64,000 bases of DNA, taken from NCBI RefSeq assembly GCF_017591425.1, contig NW_024465885.1, positions 34,418,501 through 34,482,500 of the forward strand. Direction: 5' to 3'. Below, piece after piece: positions 34,121 through 46,640 of this stretch. The notes beneath the pieces were generated by a model, which made no database searches, had not been told where the DNA came from, and saw only the letters and a program-made list of their open reading frames with translations. The translations under genes and the position numbers were made by a program. Every line of letters starts with the position of its first letter. Position 1 is the stretch's first letter. This DNA comes from Ochotona curzoniae (taxonomy: Eukaryota; Chordata; Mammalia; Lagomorpha; Ochotonidae).

Positions 34121-35199
34121 GATCATTCTCAACCATTTTAATCATATGTACCTAACTTTGTAAATAAATAATATACATAATGGGAATATGTGCCTCCAAA
34201 TTTCATTCTGCATATTTAACCGTATCATTAATAAACATGTGAATCATGACCTTGTCTCAAAATAGAAATAAAAATAGTGGGCACATAATGATGTGCAATA
34301 ATGCTGCATGATGTGATTTTTTTGTTGTTTTATTTCATTCATTACTGGCACAGAAAGACTCTCTATGAAGCAGTTGCTGCCAATTCTTAGTGCTTTGTTC
34401 TGAACAATCAATTGACCTTGCTGGGCTAATACTGTCATTAGCCACAACACACACTTAGATGAATTTAAAATATACATTTTTCAGTTTTGTTCACATCATT
34501 TCAATTTTTTCTCTTGAAATCTTCTTACGTTAAAAGTTTCTTTATTCTGCAAATTTCCTATGTACTAGGAAAGTGTATGCTTTTGCTTTGCCATTAATGT
34601 CTGTCTGAGTTACCCTATTTCAAGCTGTGTCAATCTTCATGTTTTTTTTTTTTTGCAGAGATATTTTCCAGCTGTTTGTCTTTCTTAAAATGTTTTGTTT
34701 TGCTAAAATTCATGCTGCTCTTAAATTCTATATATAAAATATTTGAAATGACTTCAATATATATATAAGTAGTTTTTTAAAAATTAAACTTACAAGCCTG
34801 GAAAAAATAAGTTGCAATGTATAGCAACTTGTTGGGAGAAAAAAATGGTTAAGATTTTCCTTTCTCTTGGATGAATTTTGAGTTTTCCCTTTAAAAGTAT
34901 CTTAGCTCATTTGAGACAATCGTCAACTATAAGATGGTATAAGATCATTGAGTCTTATTCATATATTCCAGATATTAATAAAATCAAATTTCTTTATATT
35001 CAAATTTTATTCTTTCTATGATTTTCTTTTTATGCCCCAAAGATTGTCCTATTGCACTCTGCAGAGACAATGTATTTAGGGAAAGCATGTTTACTCTTAT
35101 CCTAAAGTCATCAGCATAGGTTGACAGTTTAAAATTATCCCTATAATCTTCCAAAATGGCTGAGAAGTCCTGCTAATTAATACATGCTCACTGCCTAAA
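34121..35199. other. AT-rich sequence, no recognised feature
   Basis: Nothing recognised apart from short T and TA runs. Confidence 0.55.
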
Positions 35200-35243
35200 G
35201 ATCAGCCTTTCCAATAAAAATAAATAAATCTTTTTAAAAATGT
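35200..35243 (+). repeat. CSINE 3' tail scrap
   Basis: 'cctttccaataaaaataaat' and 'aaatctttttaaa' are exactly the 3' end of the young CSINE, but the rest is absent. This is a very short 5'-truncated copy. Confidence 0.65.
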
Positions 35244-35475
35244 TAATCTGAATATATTTGGTTGTTAAACAATATTGTGAAATTCAGTTAATCTATTGAG
35301 TTCTACATATTCCAAGACAAGTATCCGAGCATATGCAGGATTTTTGTGTTTTTTGTTTGTTTATTTGGTACCTAAATGAACATAAAAATGGGAGTTAGAA
35401 ACTGTGAAATAGAAAATAGATATTATTTTTCAAATGTTACTGTTGAGATCAAGTGAAACTTACTATTAAAATAAA

Positions 35476-35640
35476 GTTCTGATGGTTTGCATTGTAGCAT
35501 CCTATAATAAGCTCCTGCCTGAATTGCCCACATCAGATTCTGAAAAGTTCTGGTTCTCTGTTTCTTACCCATCTCCCTTATAATGAACCTGCAAATGCAG
35601 AATAAAATGATGCTGGTATCTTGTGGGAGGCTTGGACCTC
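35476..35640 (+). repeat. Ancient CSINE, 5' half
   Basis: 'aagctcctgcctgaattgcc' (A-box side), 'cagattctgaaaagttctgg', 'cttacccatctcccttataa', 'gcagaataaaatgatgctgg' and 'cttgtgggagg' follow the SINE in order. The 3' half is missing. Confidence 0.55.
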
Positions 35641-36515
35641 TATTGTTGGGAGCCATTTATGGAGTTAATCTTTAAAACAAAAGGAAGGAACTGTGGACAC
35701 CTGTGCAAAACTTACAAAGTCTGTCATAAAAGAGAGGAAAAATGGAGACACAGAGCATGCACTCACTGCGTAGTCAGTCACTTGGCGTTGCCTTTGATTC
35801 TGGGAAAGTTGCTTTAATATCCTATAATTATCTAACAGACTTTAACTTTCTTTCACATAGTAAAACTATTAAACCACTTTCCTTAGTAGATCAGATCTTT
35901 TGTCACTGAAGTATTCTGAGATGTATATTAGTGTGCAAAAGAAAAAAAAATTACTGGCTAAAATGACTTGTGTTTCATCTCATAAGATCCACCTTTTAAA
36001 CATTTCCCTTTTAGTGAGAGATCCTGCATATCCTCATTTTCTTGAAATAGGTTGACCTGAAACAACTTGATGAAACACTCTCTATGTTAATGTATATTAC
36101 TTATCAATTATTAATTAACTGATATGTATATTTATGGAAAAATGTAAACCTGCCTAGCAGTCTTGTAAAATATTATTAGAAGTAAGGCACTGGTATTTGT
36201 GAATGGAAATGTAGAGAGTCTTAAGTTATTTTGCTTTAAAAATTCAAAGTCTCACATTTTGAAAGCATTATAGATTATACATATTGAATGTTATTGCTTC
36301 AAAATATAAAGGCCAAGAAAAGACTGCATGAAAATTCATATCCCTTCTCAGATTAAAGGACCTTAGCATAGCATTGATACAAATAGTAATACATTTAATA
36401 TAGATACAGAAGAAACAAAAATACTTTTAATAAAATTCACCTAAAATAAATTAATAAATGAAACTACACATTATCCTTAGATGTTCATTCACATGTACTT
36501 TACCTGTATTCCTGT
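35641..36515. other. AT-rich sequence, no recognised feature
   Basis: Open frame 35623-35817 is unrecognised and overlaps the SINE end. Nothing else seen. Confidence 0.5.
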
Positions 36516-36835
36516 TTTTTTTAACTTTAAGATTTCATTTAGCTTTACTAACAATGAAGATATACAGAGAAAAGGAGAGATACAGAGAGAAAGAGAGAGG
36601 TCTTCCATCTGCTAGTTCGCTCCCCAGTGGCTGCAATGGCCAGAGCTGAGTTGATTGAAGCGACGAGCCAGTAGCTTTTCCTGGGTCTCAGGGTCCTAAG
36701 GCTTCTGGCAATCCCTCAGTGTTTTCAAATGCCGGAAGCAGAAAGCTGGCAGAGAGCTGGAAGAGTAGCAGAGCAGCCCAAGCAGGAACCAGCTGCATAG
36801 ATTGAAACAGTAGCCAGTTGTTCTATCATGCTGCT
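36516..36835 (-). repeat. CSINE, old, with a local duplication
   Basis: Reversed SINE with 'cttccatctgctagttcgct'. The body contains 'gcagaaagctgg' then 'cagagagctgg' (about 36737-36760), a small duplication. Confidence 0.75.
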
Positions 36836-36879
36836 TGCATTCTTTCCTTGTTTCTCTGAGTAAAGATTTGATTTTCAGA

Positions 36880-37140
36880 GGAGTGAACTTAGGATGCCAC
36901 TTGGCATACTTGGATTAGCAGCTGAACTCTGGTTGCAATTTCAGTTTCCTGTTAGGGAGCACTCAGCGTGGCACCAGGTGGAGACTCATGCATTTCCGTC
37001 TCTATTATTTACCTTGAAGACACTGACTGAGTTCCCAAATTGGAAAGGACTTCAGCTTTATCCACAGGAAGTAAAGGTTAATAAGGACAAGACTTTCTCT
37101 CTGTGTTTCTCTCTCTTTCTTTTAAATGAATAAAATTAAT
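36880..37140 (+). repeat. CSINE, old
   Basis: 'cttaggatgccacttggcat' head, 'gttcccaaattgg', TC-rich tract at 37090-37120 and an 'aaatgaataaaattaataac' tail. Confidence 0.5.
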
Positions 37141-39415
37141 AACTAAACTTTTGATTTTTTAAAAAGTTATTTAATAGACTTTTTGCATACAAAATTAAAA
37201 TTGAAATGGATATGAGAATAAGGTCATATTTAGAAGTCTAAAGAACTTGGAAGACAAAATAAATAGAAACAATGCTTATAAATATCATAAAAATCCACAA
37301 AGTTAGGTGAATATTGGAGCTGATGAAATCTACTCCATGTACTTTGCAATAACAGATGAGATTCTTGAGTCAATGAAAATCCTTGTTATTTAAATCTACT
37401 TTATAATATTTAAATCCTATCCTAAGCGTTTACAGCCTATATCAAATGAAGTTACTAGTACAAATATTGTAAAAGGTATCAGGCTGTAAGTCTGGAAGAC
37501 AATGGTTTTGATTCAATCACAGAACTATTAAGATTTATCAACACAGCTGTGTCTTATTCTGCAAAACAAAACATTTTCACTTTGTTTAATCATTAACATT
37601 TTTGGAATGAGCTCATCTGCATGATGGCACAGTGCTTGTCTGGACCAAAAAGGTGAACTGTCTCTTAGGAAAAAGATCTTGCAGGATGTCATAGGTTACA
37701 GCGTTTTGATACTAGAGTCACTTCATTATGAACATGTGTATTATTTGTTCGAAATTAATTCCATTTCAGGCTAACAAAAAGAAGTTTCCAAGCATCTTAC
37801 ATCATGTCACCAATTTAGACATTAAGAGAGGAGTAGTTATGTATTCATTATATGAATTCACACAGGATGTTATTGGAATATGCAATCACAATAACTAATA
37901 CACTGTCTCAATTAGGATTTGAGTCATAAGATTCTAAGATTTTGAGCTATAAATGTTTGTGATAGAAAATGAATGACAGGAATAGAAATGAAACGAGGCA
38001 AGTAATTTATAATAGAAAAATTTGCATTGATAAAATCAGGCAATGTACTTCATTATCATTGCTTCCCAAAAAATTTTACTGTTTCTGATAATGTAGTTAA
38101 AATTTGCAGTGAATTCAGGAAGAAAGGAAACGAAACAAAGTGTCTACATTTTAGTGAGAAAATTGAGCTTATTGTTTGGAAATGAAATTTTTATTCTTGT
38201 ACATATTTTAGAGAAAATGATTCAATTATATTTATGAAACACTGATGTTTAGAAATATCATTTATTTATATAGGTTATAACAACAATTGTATTTATTATA
38301 TAATTAGTGATGCAATTCATGATGTGCTCTGAGAAATTAAACTGGCATGATTCTATTATTTCAATGTTTAATACATAAGATATATTTAAAACTTTTGCAG
38401 GAAGGCACAAGGGTATAATGAGCAGAGCTACTTGGTTAACAAGGCTGAGGAGTTTCTGGCTGCATGGCAAGGCATGGTGGAATGTTTATTCATCTCATTC
38501 TGCCTCTCTGATATTTGATAGAATTCTATGAGGGTGTTGTTATTTTTCTGCAAGTGTGGAATGATTTCTGTAACTGGTATAACACCTGCAACTGATCGAT
38601 CATGTTATGGTAAAAATGTCTTCAGCAACTTAAGTCAATGACACAAAGCTAAAAGCATGTAATAGCAGAGTTGAGCCCACATTGTTTCCAAATATCATAT
38701 TATGTACCCAGCTTTGTCTTGAAACTTACCCTAAAATGCATTTCCCAAACATCTTATTCTGTGCCTAACTTTGCCCTGGGACTTATTCTAAAATGTGTAA
38801 TATTTTCCTTAAGGAATAGGTTGGCAATATCTTGGAAACTGATGGCAATTGTAGAGATAAAAAGAGTTAATTTACTGTACAGCCTCAAACCGCTGCATTA
38901 CACAGAATGATGCATTTTGGATTCCCACCTTGTAAAGCAGAAAGTGTATGCGGCATCTTCTAAAGAGACACAAATATTGTGAGTCCTCAGAGGGAAATGG
39001 TTAGATCTTCTACTTTATATTGGCACTTATATTTAAGGAAAGAAAACAATTTAAAAAAAGTTTCTTGTGAAGGCCCTCCATCCATACAAAGAATGAGCTG
39101 CCCTGATCCATTCCAGTGCCCTTTAACAAAACAACAAAAAACAACTGAATCAGTACTAGGTGAAGGTGATGGCAATTAACATGACTGATTCTAATATTCA
39201 GTAAGTAATCTATGACTTTACAAATTCCTTTCATTTGTAAGCCTTCTTTTCATTTCTGTATTTGTAGTATCTTAAGTAGTATTTGTTTAAATTTAGTGAC
39301 AGTTGATTCTGGACGTAAGTACAACCGCACATGGTGCCAAACGCGGAGTTCCTGGCTTCTGCCAGGTCACTGCAGGTTTGAATGAGTAATGGCTTGTGTA
39401 AGAATAGCCAACCCC
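37141..39415. other. AT-rich sequence with one tandem duplication
   Basis: No SINE or L1 recognised for about 2.3 kb. A 56/58-bp tandem duplication is at 38685-38798, listed separately. Confidence 0.55.
38685..38798. repeat. Tandem duplication, 56- and 58-bp units
   Basis: Unit 1 (38685-38740) and unit 2 (38741-38798) both run from tttcc-aaayatc through 'gctttg'/'actttg' to 'taaaatg'. Similarity is roughly 75% by eye. Confidence 0.75.
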
Positions 39416-39718
39416 GGGCCCGGCGCGGTGGCGCAAGTGGTTAAGTCCTCACCTTGCATGCCCGGGATCCCATATGGACGCCGGTTCTAATCCCGGCAGC
39501 CCTGCTTCCCTTCCAGCTCCCTGCCTGTGGCCTGGGAAAGCAGTCGAGGACGGCCCAAAGCTTTGGGACCCTGCACCCGCGTGGGAGACCCGGAGGAGGC
39601 TCCTGGCTTCGGATAGGCATAGCATCACTCACTTGGGGAGTGAATCATCGGACAGAAGATCTTCCTCTCTGTCTCTCCTCTCTGTATATCCGCCTTTCCA
39701 ATAAAAAATAATAAAAAT
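39416..39718 (+). repeat. CSINE, young, full length
   Basis: Head gggcccggcgcggtggcgca with intact A box (tggcgcaagtgg) and B box (ggttctaatcc), ending CCAATAAAAAATAATAAAAATAA-type (39699-39720). About 15 bp shorter than the 61.3-kb copy around 'gcatagcatcactcacttgg'. Confidence 0.95.
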
Positions 39719-39865
39719 AAGGCAGTGACCAAGAACAGAAAACATGTAAAAGATGCTTATTCAGGGAACTCCTTCCTTCAGGCTTTTCTCCCACACATCA
39801 GAGAAGCAAAGAAGAGGGAAACTGCGAAGACAAAAATAAGGAAGCACGCAAGAGGATTTTTGTTT

Positions 39866-40149
39866 TATTTTAAAAATTTATTTATTTTCTTTGAAAAGTC
39901 AGATATACAGAGAGGACAAGAGACAGAGAGGAATATCTTCCGTCTTATGATTCACTCCACACGTGGCCATAAAGGTCCTCCACACAGGTGCAGGGTCCCA
40001 AGGCTGTGGGGCATCCCCGACTTCTTTCCCAGGCCACAAGCAGGGAGTTGGATGGGAAGCGGAAGTATCAGAATTAGAACAGGTTCCCACACGGGATTGG
40101 TGTGCATTCAAAGCAAGGACTTTAGTTGCTAGGCCACTGCACTAGGCCC
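39866..40149 (-). repeat. CSINE
   Basis: Reversed SINE, 'aaaagtcagatatacagaga' to the head 'ccactgcactaggccc'. Slightly short in the middle. Confidence 0.9.
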
Positions 40150-40209
40150 ACACAGGAGTTTTTTACACCCCTTCTAGTATAGAAACCCAGGTGGGTCCTG
40201 TTCTGCTCC

Positions 40210-40242
40210 TTATATATATGTATATATATATATATATATATA
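40210..40242. repeat. (TA)n microsatellite
   Basis: About 16 TA units with one TG interruption, at the A-rich end of the adjacent reversed L1 3' UTR. Confidence 0.9.
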
Positions 40243-40700
40243 ATTTTATGACACAGTTTCATAGGGACTCCCCCACCCCTTCCCTAAAGCCTCCCCCCAT
40301 ATTGAATTCCCCCATATTGTTACAGTAGTACAGTTCATAACTAGTCATGATACCTTCATTGTGGGCATGGACCATGCGGAGATTCCAGCATCGTATTGTC
40401 CTAATAAATTCAACACTTTCATTGTGAGACAATCCTTGGTCTGAAAGTAGAGCTTGCACAACATCATCCTTTCCAATGAAAAGCCACTACACAACTTCCA
40501 CAACAGGAAGAAACATGGGAATTAACAACATTATGAAGCTGATTAACATGGTATTGAGTGACCAATATGATAGAAAATGCAAGTTCTTAACTACATCCTG
40601 TAACTACTTCTCAATTTTACCTCTCAATTTTTATCTCGATTTTAATATATACACAATGAGCTGCTACAAACCTTTCTTTCCCCCAAGCTAACGTGTTTTA
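40243..40700 (-). mobile_element. L1 3' UTR fragment
   Basis: Reverse complement aligns with the 59.2-59.55 kb 3' UTR: 'atgacacagtttcataggga', the C-rich block, and 'gtattgtcctaataaattca'. The 40476-40560 part resembles the HAL1-like 3' UTR ('aatgaaaagccactacacaa'). Confidence 0.75.
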
Positions 40701-42112
40701 GAGTTTAACCTAAAGCAGAGTGGCACAGGAACAGTGAAATGATCAACATTAACATCACATCTAACTGCTGAGTACAAACTTAACATCAAAGTTTCTATGG
40801 AGTTACATCTTGTACAGCATTAACAGTCATACGTTGATAAAGTTTTTTGGGGTGAATCTTAAACCACAATTTAAACTTTGCAGTATATAGTGATTAAGCA
40901 TGTTTTTACAGAAGTTTGTATTTTAATTACTGAAGAATAGAAAAGTTTTAGGCAAATGAGCAGGGAAATCCCCAACAACCTTGTGATTGAGGAAGAATTT
41001 ACATCTTACCTAGTAAAGTGCAGGAGAAGCAAACAGGGAGCCTGACCAATAAGTACAGGTTGAGTGATTATAGGCTAGTTGGCCATTTCCTTGGCTGTTC
41101 CAGACTTGGGATATCAGTGTCTCTCTGTGTCTATCTGAAAGTCAAATGGGAAGCCTGATTAGTAAGATACAAGCTGAATGACTATCAACTACCTCACCTT
41201 TATTAGTCTCTGTCTTTCTGAATTAATTTTGGGGCTCACTAGCAACACTGATGGTGTAAGAGATGGCTGGGAGCCAAGGATGGAACTAGATAAGGACCAG
41301 AGAAAGCTCCACTCCTGAGTCCAGAAGGAAATTTACAATCCTTTTATCCCTGAGTGCCACCTAGGGCTCCTGGCTGTAGTTCTGATGTCACCAAATCCTA
41401 TGAGGGGATCCTTATTAAGTGAAAGTTGTTGGCCTGCGTTGGTCAACAGGTGGACCCCACTAGGTCAATCAGGGGTTTACTGTCCTGGTGACATGCTGTT
41501 CTTATGAAAACTCTGTCCCTCTACCATAACATGGCATCCATCAACTTGTTGGAAATATTTGTTTTTCTGCAGTAAAATGATAATAATGATTTTAGGATTA
41601 TTTTGGCAATTATTCTTTTAACAATGAAGTACAAATGAAGCAATTCAATGATGTGCAAAAGTTTGTGTTTATTTCTGCATAAAAAAAGAAGGCAACTTTT
41701 TTGAGTTGTTCATTATGAATTCATCATAGTGATCCATGTATCTTCCTGTCTTCTTGTCAATCCACATCCTTTGCAAGCTCTCAAGTCAGCCCGCCAATCA
41801 GCCAGAGCTAGTCTCCAACACCATTTGTTGCTCTTTTATGTATTATTACTATGTCATCATATAGAGAATTTAGCAGCCTTGTTACTTATATAGAAATCAT
41901 CACAACCTTTTGCAGAACATCTAATTATTTCATTTTTACTTCATGTTAAAAGAATGATTACAAAAACAATCCTAAAAAAAACACATTATTATTCTTTTAC
42001 TTCTGCAGCTCCAAGCATCAACCCACACGCTACAATCCGTCCACAAAAGGTTCAATAGCCTTAAAATAAATAAAGTAATAAATAAGTAAACAAACAAATA
42101 AATAAATAACAG
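40701..42112. other. Unassigned sequence, with a ~112-bp degenerate repeat
   Basis: The first part may be older L1 3' UTR. The stretch 41000-41560 is GC-richer and could be an old LTR, but I see no clear ends or poly-A signal. No gene recognised. Confidence 0.4.
41030..41230. repeat. Degenerate direct repeat, ~112-bp spacing
   Basis: 'aaacagggagcctgaccaat' at about 41030 recurs as 'aaatgggaagcctgattagt' at about 41143, with the next ~30 bp also similar, and a 'gtctctctgtgtctatctga' / 'gtctctgtctttctgaatt' match further on. Confidence 0.55.
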
Positions 42113-42424
42113 GGTCTGACATGGTAGCCTAGTGGCCAAAGTCTTTACCTTGCATGTGCCAGGATCCCATATGGGCACCAGATCTAATCACAGCGGCCCT
42201 GCTTCTCATCCAGCTCCCAAATTATGGACTGGGAATGCAATAGAAGATTACCCAAAGCCTTGGGATCCTGCACCCTCATTGGAAATCCAGAAGTTGCTGG
42301 CTCCCAGCTTTGGTTCAGCTCCAGCCACTGTGGTTACTTTGGGTGTGAACCAGAGGACAAAAGATCTTTGTCTCTCTCTCCTCCTTTCTGTATATCTGCC
42401 TTTCCAATAAAAAGAAAAGAAAAA

Positions 42425-42471
<47 letters not shown>
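42113..42471 (+). repeat. CSINE with expanded (AAAT)n tail
   Basis: Head 'cagggtctgacatggtagcc', body, 'cctttccaataaaaagaaaa' and then a pure (AAAT)n tract of about 12 units (42423-42471). The low-complexity open frames on the minus strand come from this tract. Confidence 0.93.
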
Positions 42472-42611
42472 AACCCCATTTCCAGAGATGTCCTCACCTC
42501 TGTTAACTTGCCTTTGTATCACATTTTGTAAAATATCCAGTCAAGTAATCTTTGTAATTTATTCTCATGTCAATTATGGTGGTAAATCACACTGCAAGTT
42601 TTCCTTTTTTT

Positions 42612-42940
42612 TTTAAGGTATATTTATTTATTTTAAAAACTGCAGTTGCAGAGATGGTGAGGAAACCCAGAGGCCGAGATATCCTGTCTGCTAATTCATT
42701 TACTCAGATAGCTACAACAGCCAAGGCTGACCCAGGCCAGATGCCATTGCCAGTAGCTTTCTCTGGAACTACAACATACATAACATAGATCCATATGCTG
42801 TGGTCAGCCTCTGGTTTCTCTCGTAGGCCATTAGCTTAGAACTGAATTAGAAGTGGAGCAGTTATGATTTGAACCAGTACCCATATGAGATGCCAATATT
42901 TCAGTTAGCAGCCTATCATAATTTAATGTAGTGTAGGCCC
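42612..42940 (-). repeat. CSINE, old, full length
   Basis: Reversed: 'aaggtatatttatttatttt', 'cctgtctgctaattcattta', 'gatttgaaccagtacccata' (B-box side) and the end 'gtgtaggccc'. Confidence 0.8.
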
Positions 42941-43339
42941 AATCACAGGTTTTGGGGATCTAAATTGAAAAGGTCATGTTGAGTGGTTATAAGCAGACTG
43001 AAACAAAGAGAGAAGGGGGGGGGAGAAGAAAGAATAATTTACTTATTATAAATTAAAATAATAAAGGTCAGTACAAAACTTCTAAAAAAGGAACATTTTT
43101 ATATAAGAAGCTTGTATCATCCATATGACTAAGTCTTGAATGAATCTTTTCCTCTTCCATCTCTGCGTCAATAAAATACCCATCCTACATGTAAACCCCT
43201 ATTTTTTTTTTCACATTCATAGTTCATGATCTTTGTTACTGTTTCTAACCTACTATAAATTTGCCTTTGCCACTGGTTTCCAAGAGAAAGGTGTAATTAA
43301 CATCATCAAAATAATGATGCCTTTTTGTCTTTTGTAAAA
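42941..43339. other. AT-rich sequence, no recognised feature
   Basis: Short G-run at 43016-43023. Nothing else. Confidence 0.55.
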
Positions 43340-43660
43340 TTTGTTGATATTATTTTTTTCCATGATACAATTTTGTAGGCTTATGGATGTCACTCTCTTA
43401 CTTCCTCCCCTTTCCCCTCATGTCGCTTTTCTCCATGCTCACACTCTAGTGCAACATTTTAGTGATTTTGCATGTTTAACTTTCTGCTACCTTTAAAAGT
43501 TTCATGGAATTATAGGCATAGGCAAAGATAGAACAATGGGAACATCCAACATAGACTGCAACATAATCTTGTTTCTGCAGACACGCAGTTATATTAGTCT
43601 CAGATATGTAATATATATATATATGTATACACACACAAACATATTTAAAACACCACAGTC
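43340..43660 (-). mobile_element. Old L1 3' UTR fragment
   Basis: Reversed L1 end: 'ccatgatacaattttgtagg', then a C-rich block (43400-43425) in the position seen in other L1 3' ends here. Ends in a (TA)n/(CA)n patch at about 43608-43645; the upper boundary is unclear. Confidence 0.55.
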
Positions 43661-44617
43661 TTTACCCTGCAGTTCAGTTTGAAATCATATCCATAAATCC
43701 ATAGTCAAACTGTACATATAGGAAAGCGTAACACCTACTGTTATTTTGTTGTTTGCCAAAAGATATGAGGGATTGAAATGCAATGAAGGAGTACCAAAGA
43801 TGCAATGCTTCAGGATTGAATGTTCTTCCACTAAAACTGTTTGAATTAAGATTGTTGTTAAGTATCTTACTGAAAGCAGCTAGAAGGGATGACTACTAAG
43901 ATGCTTTGAATGCAATTTATTTTAATATGTTTTGGATATAAAAAACTATTTCAAGGAGAAGGGTAGTTTCCACGTTTAGTTTCCCCTGTTGCTCATTTCT
44001 CACATTAATGCATACTTTTTATACCGTGGTCTAGTTGTTTATTGCTTCTAGTTTCATGGATTTTGGTTTGTTTGCTTGCTTTTGTTTTATCCTCCCCCAT
44101 TCCAGGTTGCCAGCTTACTTTTCATCATCATGTCATCCAACTCTAGCAGGAGATTTTCTCAAAGTTTCCTGATTTTTAATGACTGACCATTAATCATTCT
44201 GAGAAATACTGATAGGCAATTTTAAGACCCTACATTGTTTTATTTTTCTTTTATTTGACTAGGATTTTAAGTTATTATGAGAAAGACCAGAAATAAAGTA
44301 TCATTTTAATCATAAAATATCAAGGGTTCATATTTTCCTCCTGATATATTTTTGCACCAATCTTGATCAACTCGCAGATGGAGTACTTGTTAAGATACTA
44401 TTGTTTTTTTCTGCTTTCCATACCATTTACATATAGCTCAACGTGCACAAGCCAATTTTGAAGGAATGAGAATCTTAAGCTCTTCAGAGTAATTTTACTG
44501 GCAAAAGCAACAATGGTTTGATAAACAGAATATTTGATTTTGCAATCAATAAACACTTCCCAAGAGACAAAAATTGAACATACTTTCTAGGGCGATATTT
44601 TCCAACATCCTTTTAAT
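43661..44617. other. AT-rich sequence, no recognised feature
   Basis: No gene or clear repeat. Confidence 0.5.
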
Positions 44618-44944
44618 TTTTCCTTGAAAGATTTATTTATTTTTACTTGAAAGGCATATTTGCAGAAAAGGAGAGATAGAAAGGTTTTTCTTCTGCTGGT
44701 TCACTCCCCAAGTGGCTGCAATGGCTGGAGCTGAGCTCCAATCCATGCCAGGCTCAAGGAGCTTGTTCCGAGTCTCCCACATGGATACAGGACCCTTACG
44801 TTTTGGACCATCCTCTATTACTTTCCCAAGCCACAAGCAAGAACTAGATGGGAAGTGGAATAGCTTGGACATGAACCAGAGCTTGTGTGGGATCCTCGCA
44901 ATGGCAGACAAGGATTTAGGCAATAGAATATCATGCTGGGCCCT
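44618..44944 (-). repeat. CSINE, full length
   Basis: Reversed SINE to the head atcatgctgggccct. A 16-bp target-site duplication with three mismatches, ccaacatccttttaat (44602-44617) / ccaatgtcctttcaat (44945-44960). Confidence 0.92.
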
Positions 44945-45119
44945 CCAATGTCCTTTCAATGTTATTAAGGAAAATAATCTTAAAAGAAGGATTCCCAGCT
45001 CCTTGGTAGAAATGGAAAAATACTTGTTTGTAAGGTATTATTTTGTTCCCTTCCCATTGGTTTGTTATGTATGATTTAAATGAGTGATTTTTTCTTGTTT
45101 TCTCAACAAATGAGTATTC

Positions 45120-45441
45120 TTTTTAAAGATGTATTTGTTTTGATTTGAAAGGCAGATCAGATTCACAAAGAAAATGACAGAGAGAGAGAAAAAATAAACA
45201 AAACTCCCATCCATTGATTGGCTCCCCAAATGGTCCAACTGCTCAAGCTGAGCCAATTTGCCTAGGAGCCTTCCAGATGGATGCAAGGTCCCAAGACTTG
45301 GGGCCATCCTCCACTCTTTTCCAAGGTTATAACCAGGGAACTAAATGGGAAGTAGAGCAGCAAAGTCAGAAAAGAATGCCCATGTTAGATACTGGTACTT
45401 TGAAAGATGAAGATTCAACCAGTATGCCACCGTGCTGACCC
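45120..45441 (-). repeat. CSINE, full length, moderately old
   Basis: Reversed SINE, 'tttgatttgaaaggcagatc' to the head 'gccaccgtgctgaccc'. Short target duplication tgagtattc at 45111-45119 and 45442-45450. Confidence 0.9.
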
Positions 45442-45543
45442 TGAGTATTCCATTCTTAATCAAAATTTTAACTTCTGAAGGGGAATATGAGCAGATTGAT
45501 TTAGATAAAAAGTCAGACATAGTTTTTTTAATTTTTGTTTTTA

Positions 45544-45614
45544 GGATATAAATGGTTAGGAACATAAATGGTTGGGAACATAGATGGTTGGGAACATAAA
45601 TGATTGGGAACATC
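45544..45614. repeat. 16-bp minisatellite, ~4.4 copies
   Basis: Units ggaacataaatggttg at 45559-45574, 45575-45590 and 45591-45606, differing by one base each, with a partial unit on each side. Confidence 0.92.
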
Positions 45615-46454
45615 TTTGTATACTTAGGATACTCCCAAGTTCTATTGATTTTCATTAAATGATATAATTTTATTATTTTAAGGCTAAATAATATTCCATG
45701 AATGCCTATTGACTAGTTGTCTTTTTGAAAAAAAAAAAGCTCTTCTTGGAATTTAACATATTACAGTTCAACTGAAACTTCTAAATAGTTAAAAGTCTTA
45801 TAAAATGCTATTTCATTTTTATCTTGACATACTCTTTATTTGACATTCCCTCTGTTTTTTTTTTCTGGAATTCATGTTAGATCTACATTCTTATTTGTAA
45901 ATCTCTTTTAATTTTATATTTTTATTAATTTCCATGATTGCAGTACTAGTTTTGAACATATTCCTCATAAATATCTTTCAGGAATTATTTATTTAATGGT
46001 TCATTTGTTATTTATTCATTGGAGAGGGAGTGAGAGACAGGTATTCGGAGAGCAAGCACTGCCATCTTGTTGACTTATTCCCCAGTGTCTCCCGCGGTTG
46101 TGGATGGGAGAGTGTGAAGATATCCCGTTCTTTTATATAGCTTGCTGGCTTCCTGATTCTGAAGCTAACAGTTTACATGTTTAAGTTGTTTATTGTTATA
46201 TGTTTGTTTGTAGATTGACTGTAGCTATTTTTAGTGATAAAATTTGTAGAATAAAGATTGTTCTTTATTCTCTTTTTATAATTTTTCTAATATCATTATC
46301 ATTTAAGTTGTAGCAGAGGAGTGTTAGAACCCAAATTCTAACCCTTTATTCATTATTATCTACAGCTTTCTTTTAAGTGGATATAAGTGAATAAAATGTA
46401 TAGAAATACAAATATAACAGAAGTCCATTTACTAGGAGAATTTGCTTTACTTTA
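45615..46454. other. AT-rich sequence, possible SINE scrap
   Basis: A 'ggagagggagtgagagacag' stretch near 46020 may be an old SINE fragment. No gene. Confidence 0.45.
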
Positions 46455-46640
46455 CTCTTTTTTTTTTTAACTATGGAGAGAAGAAGAGAGTGATACTCCA
46501 TCTGCCTGCTGATTCCTCAAAGGCTTGCAACAGCCAAGGCTGAAGCAGACAGAAGCCAGGAGCCCATGACTAAGTTTCATTTCCTGTTTAGGTGGAAGAT
46601 ATCCAAGTGCTTGAACCATCACATGCTGCCTCCTAAAACG
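46455..46640 (-). repeat. CSINE, old, truncated
   Basis: T-run, 'gagagaagaagagagtgata', 'ctccatctgcctgctgattc', 'aggctgaagcagacagaagc'. The head part is shortened. Confidence 0.65.

Noticed and set aside
37470..37600. Possible MIR element ('gattcaatcacagaactatt')
   Set aside because: The MIR core order could not be followed beyond a few short matches.
42423..42471. (AAAT)n array as a regulatory or CRISPR-like repeat
   Set aside because: It is the expanded tail of the adjacent CSINE; there are no spacers.
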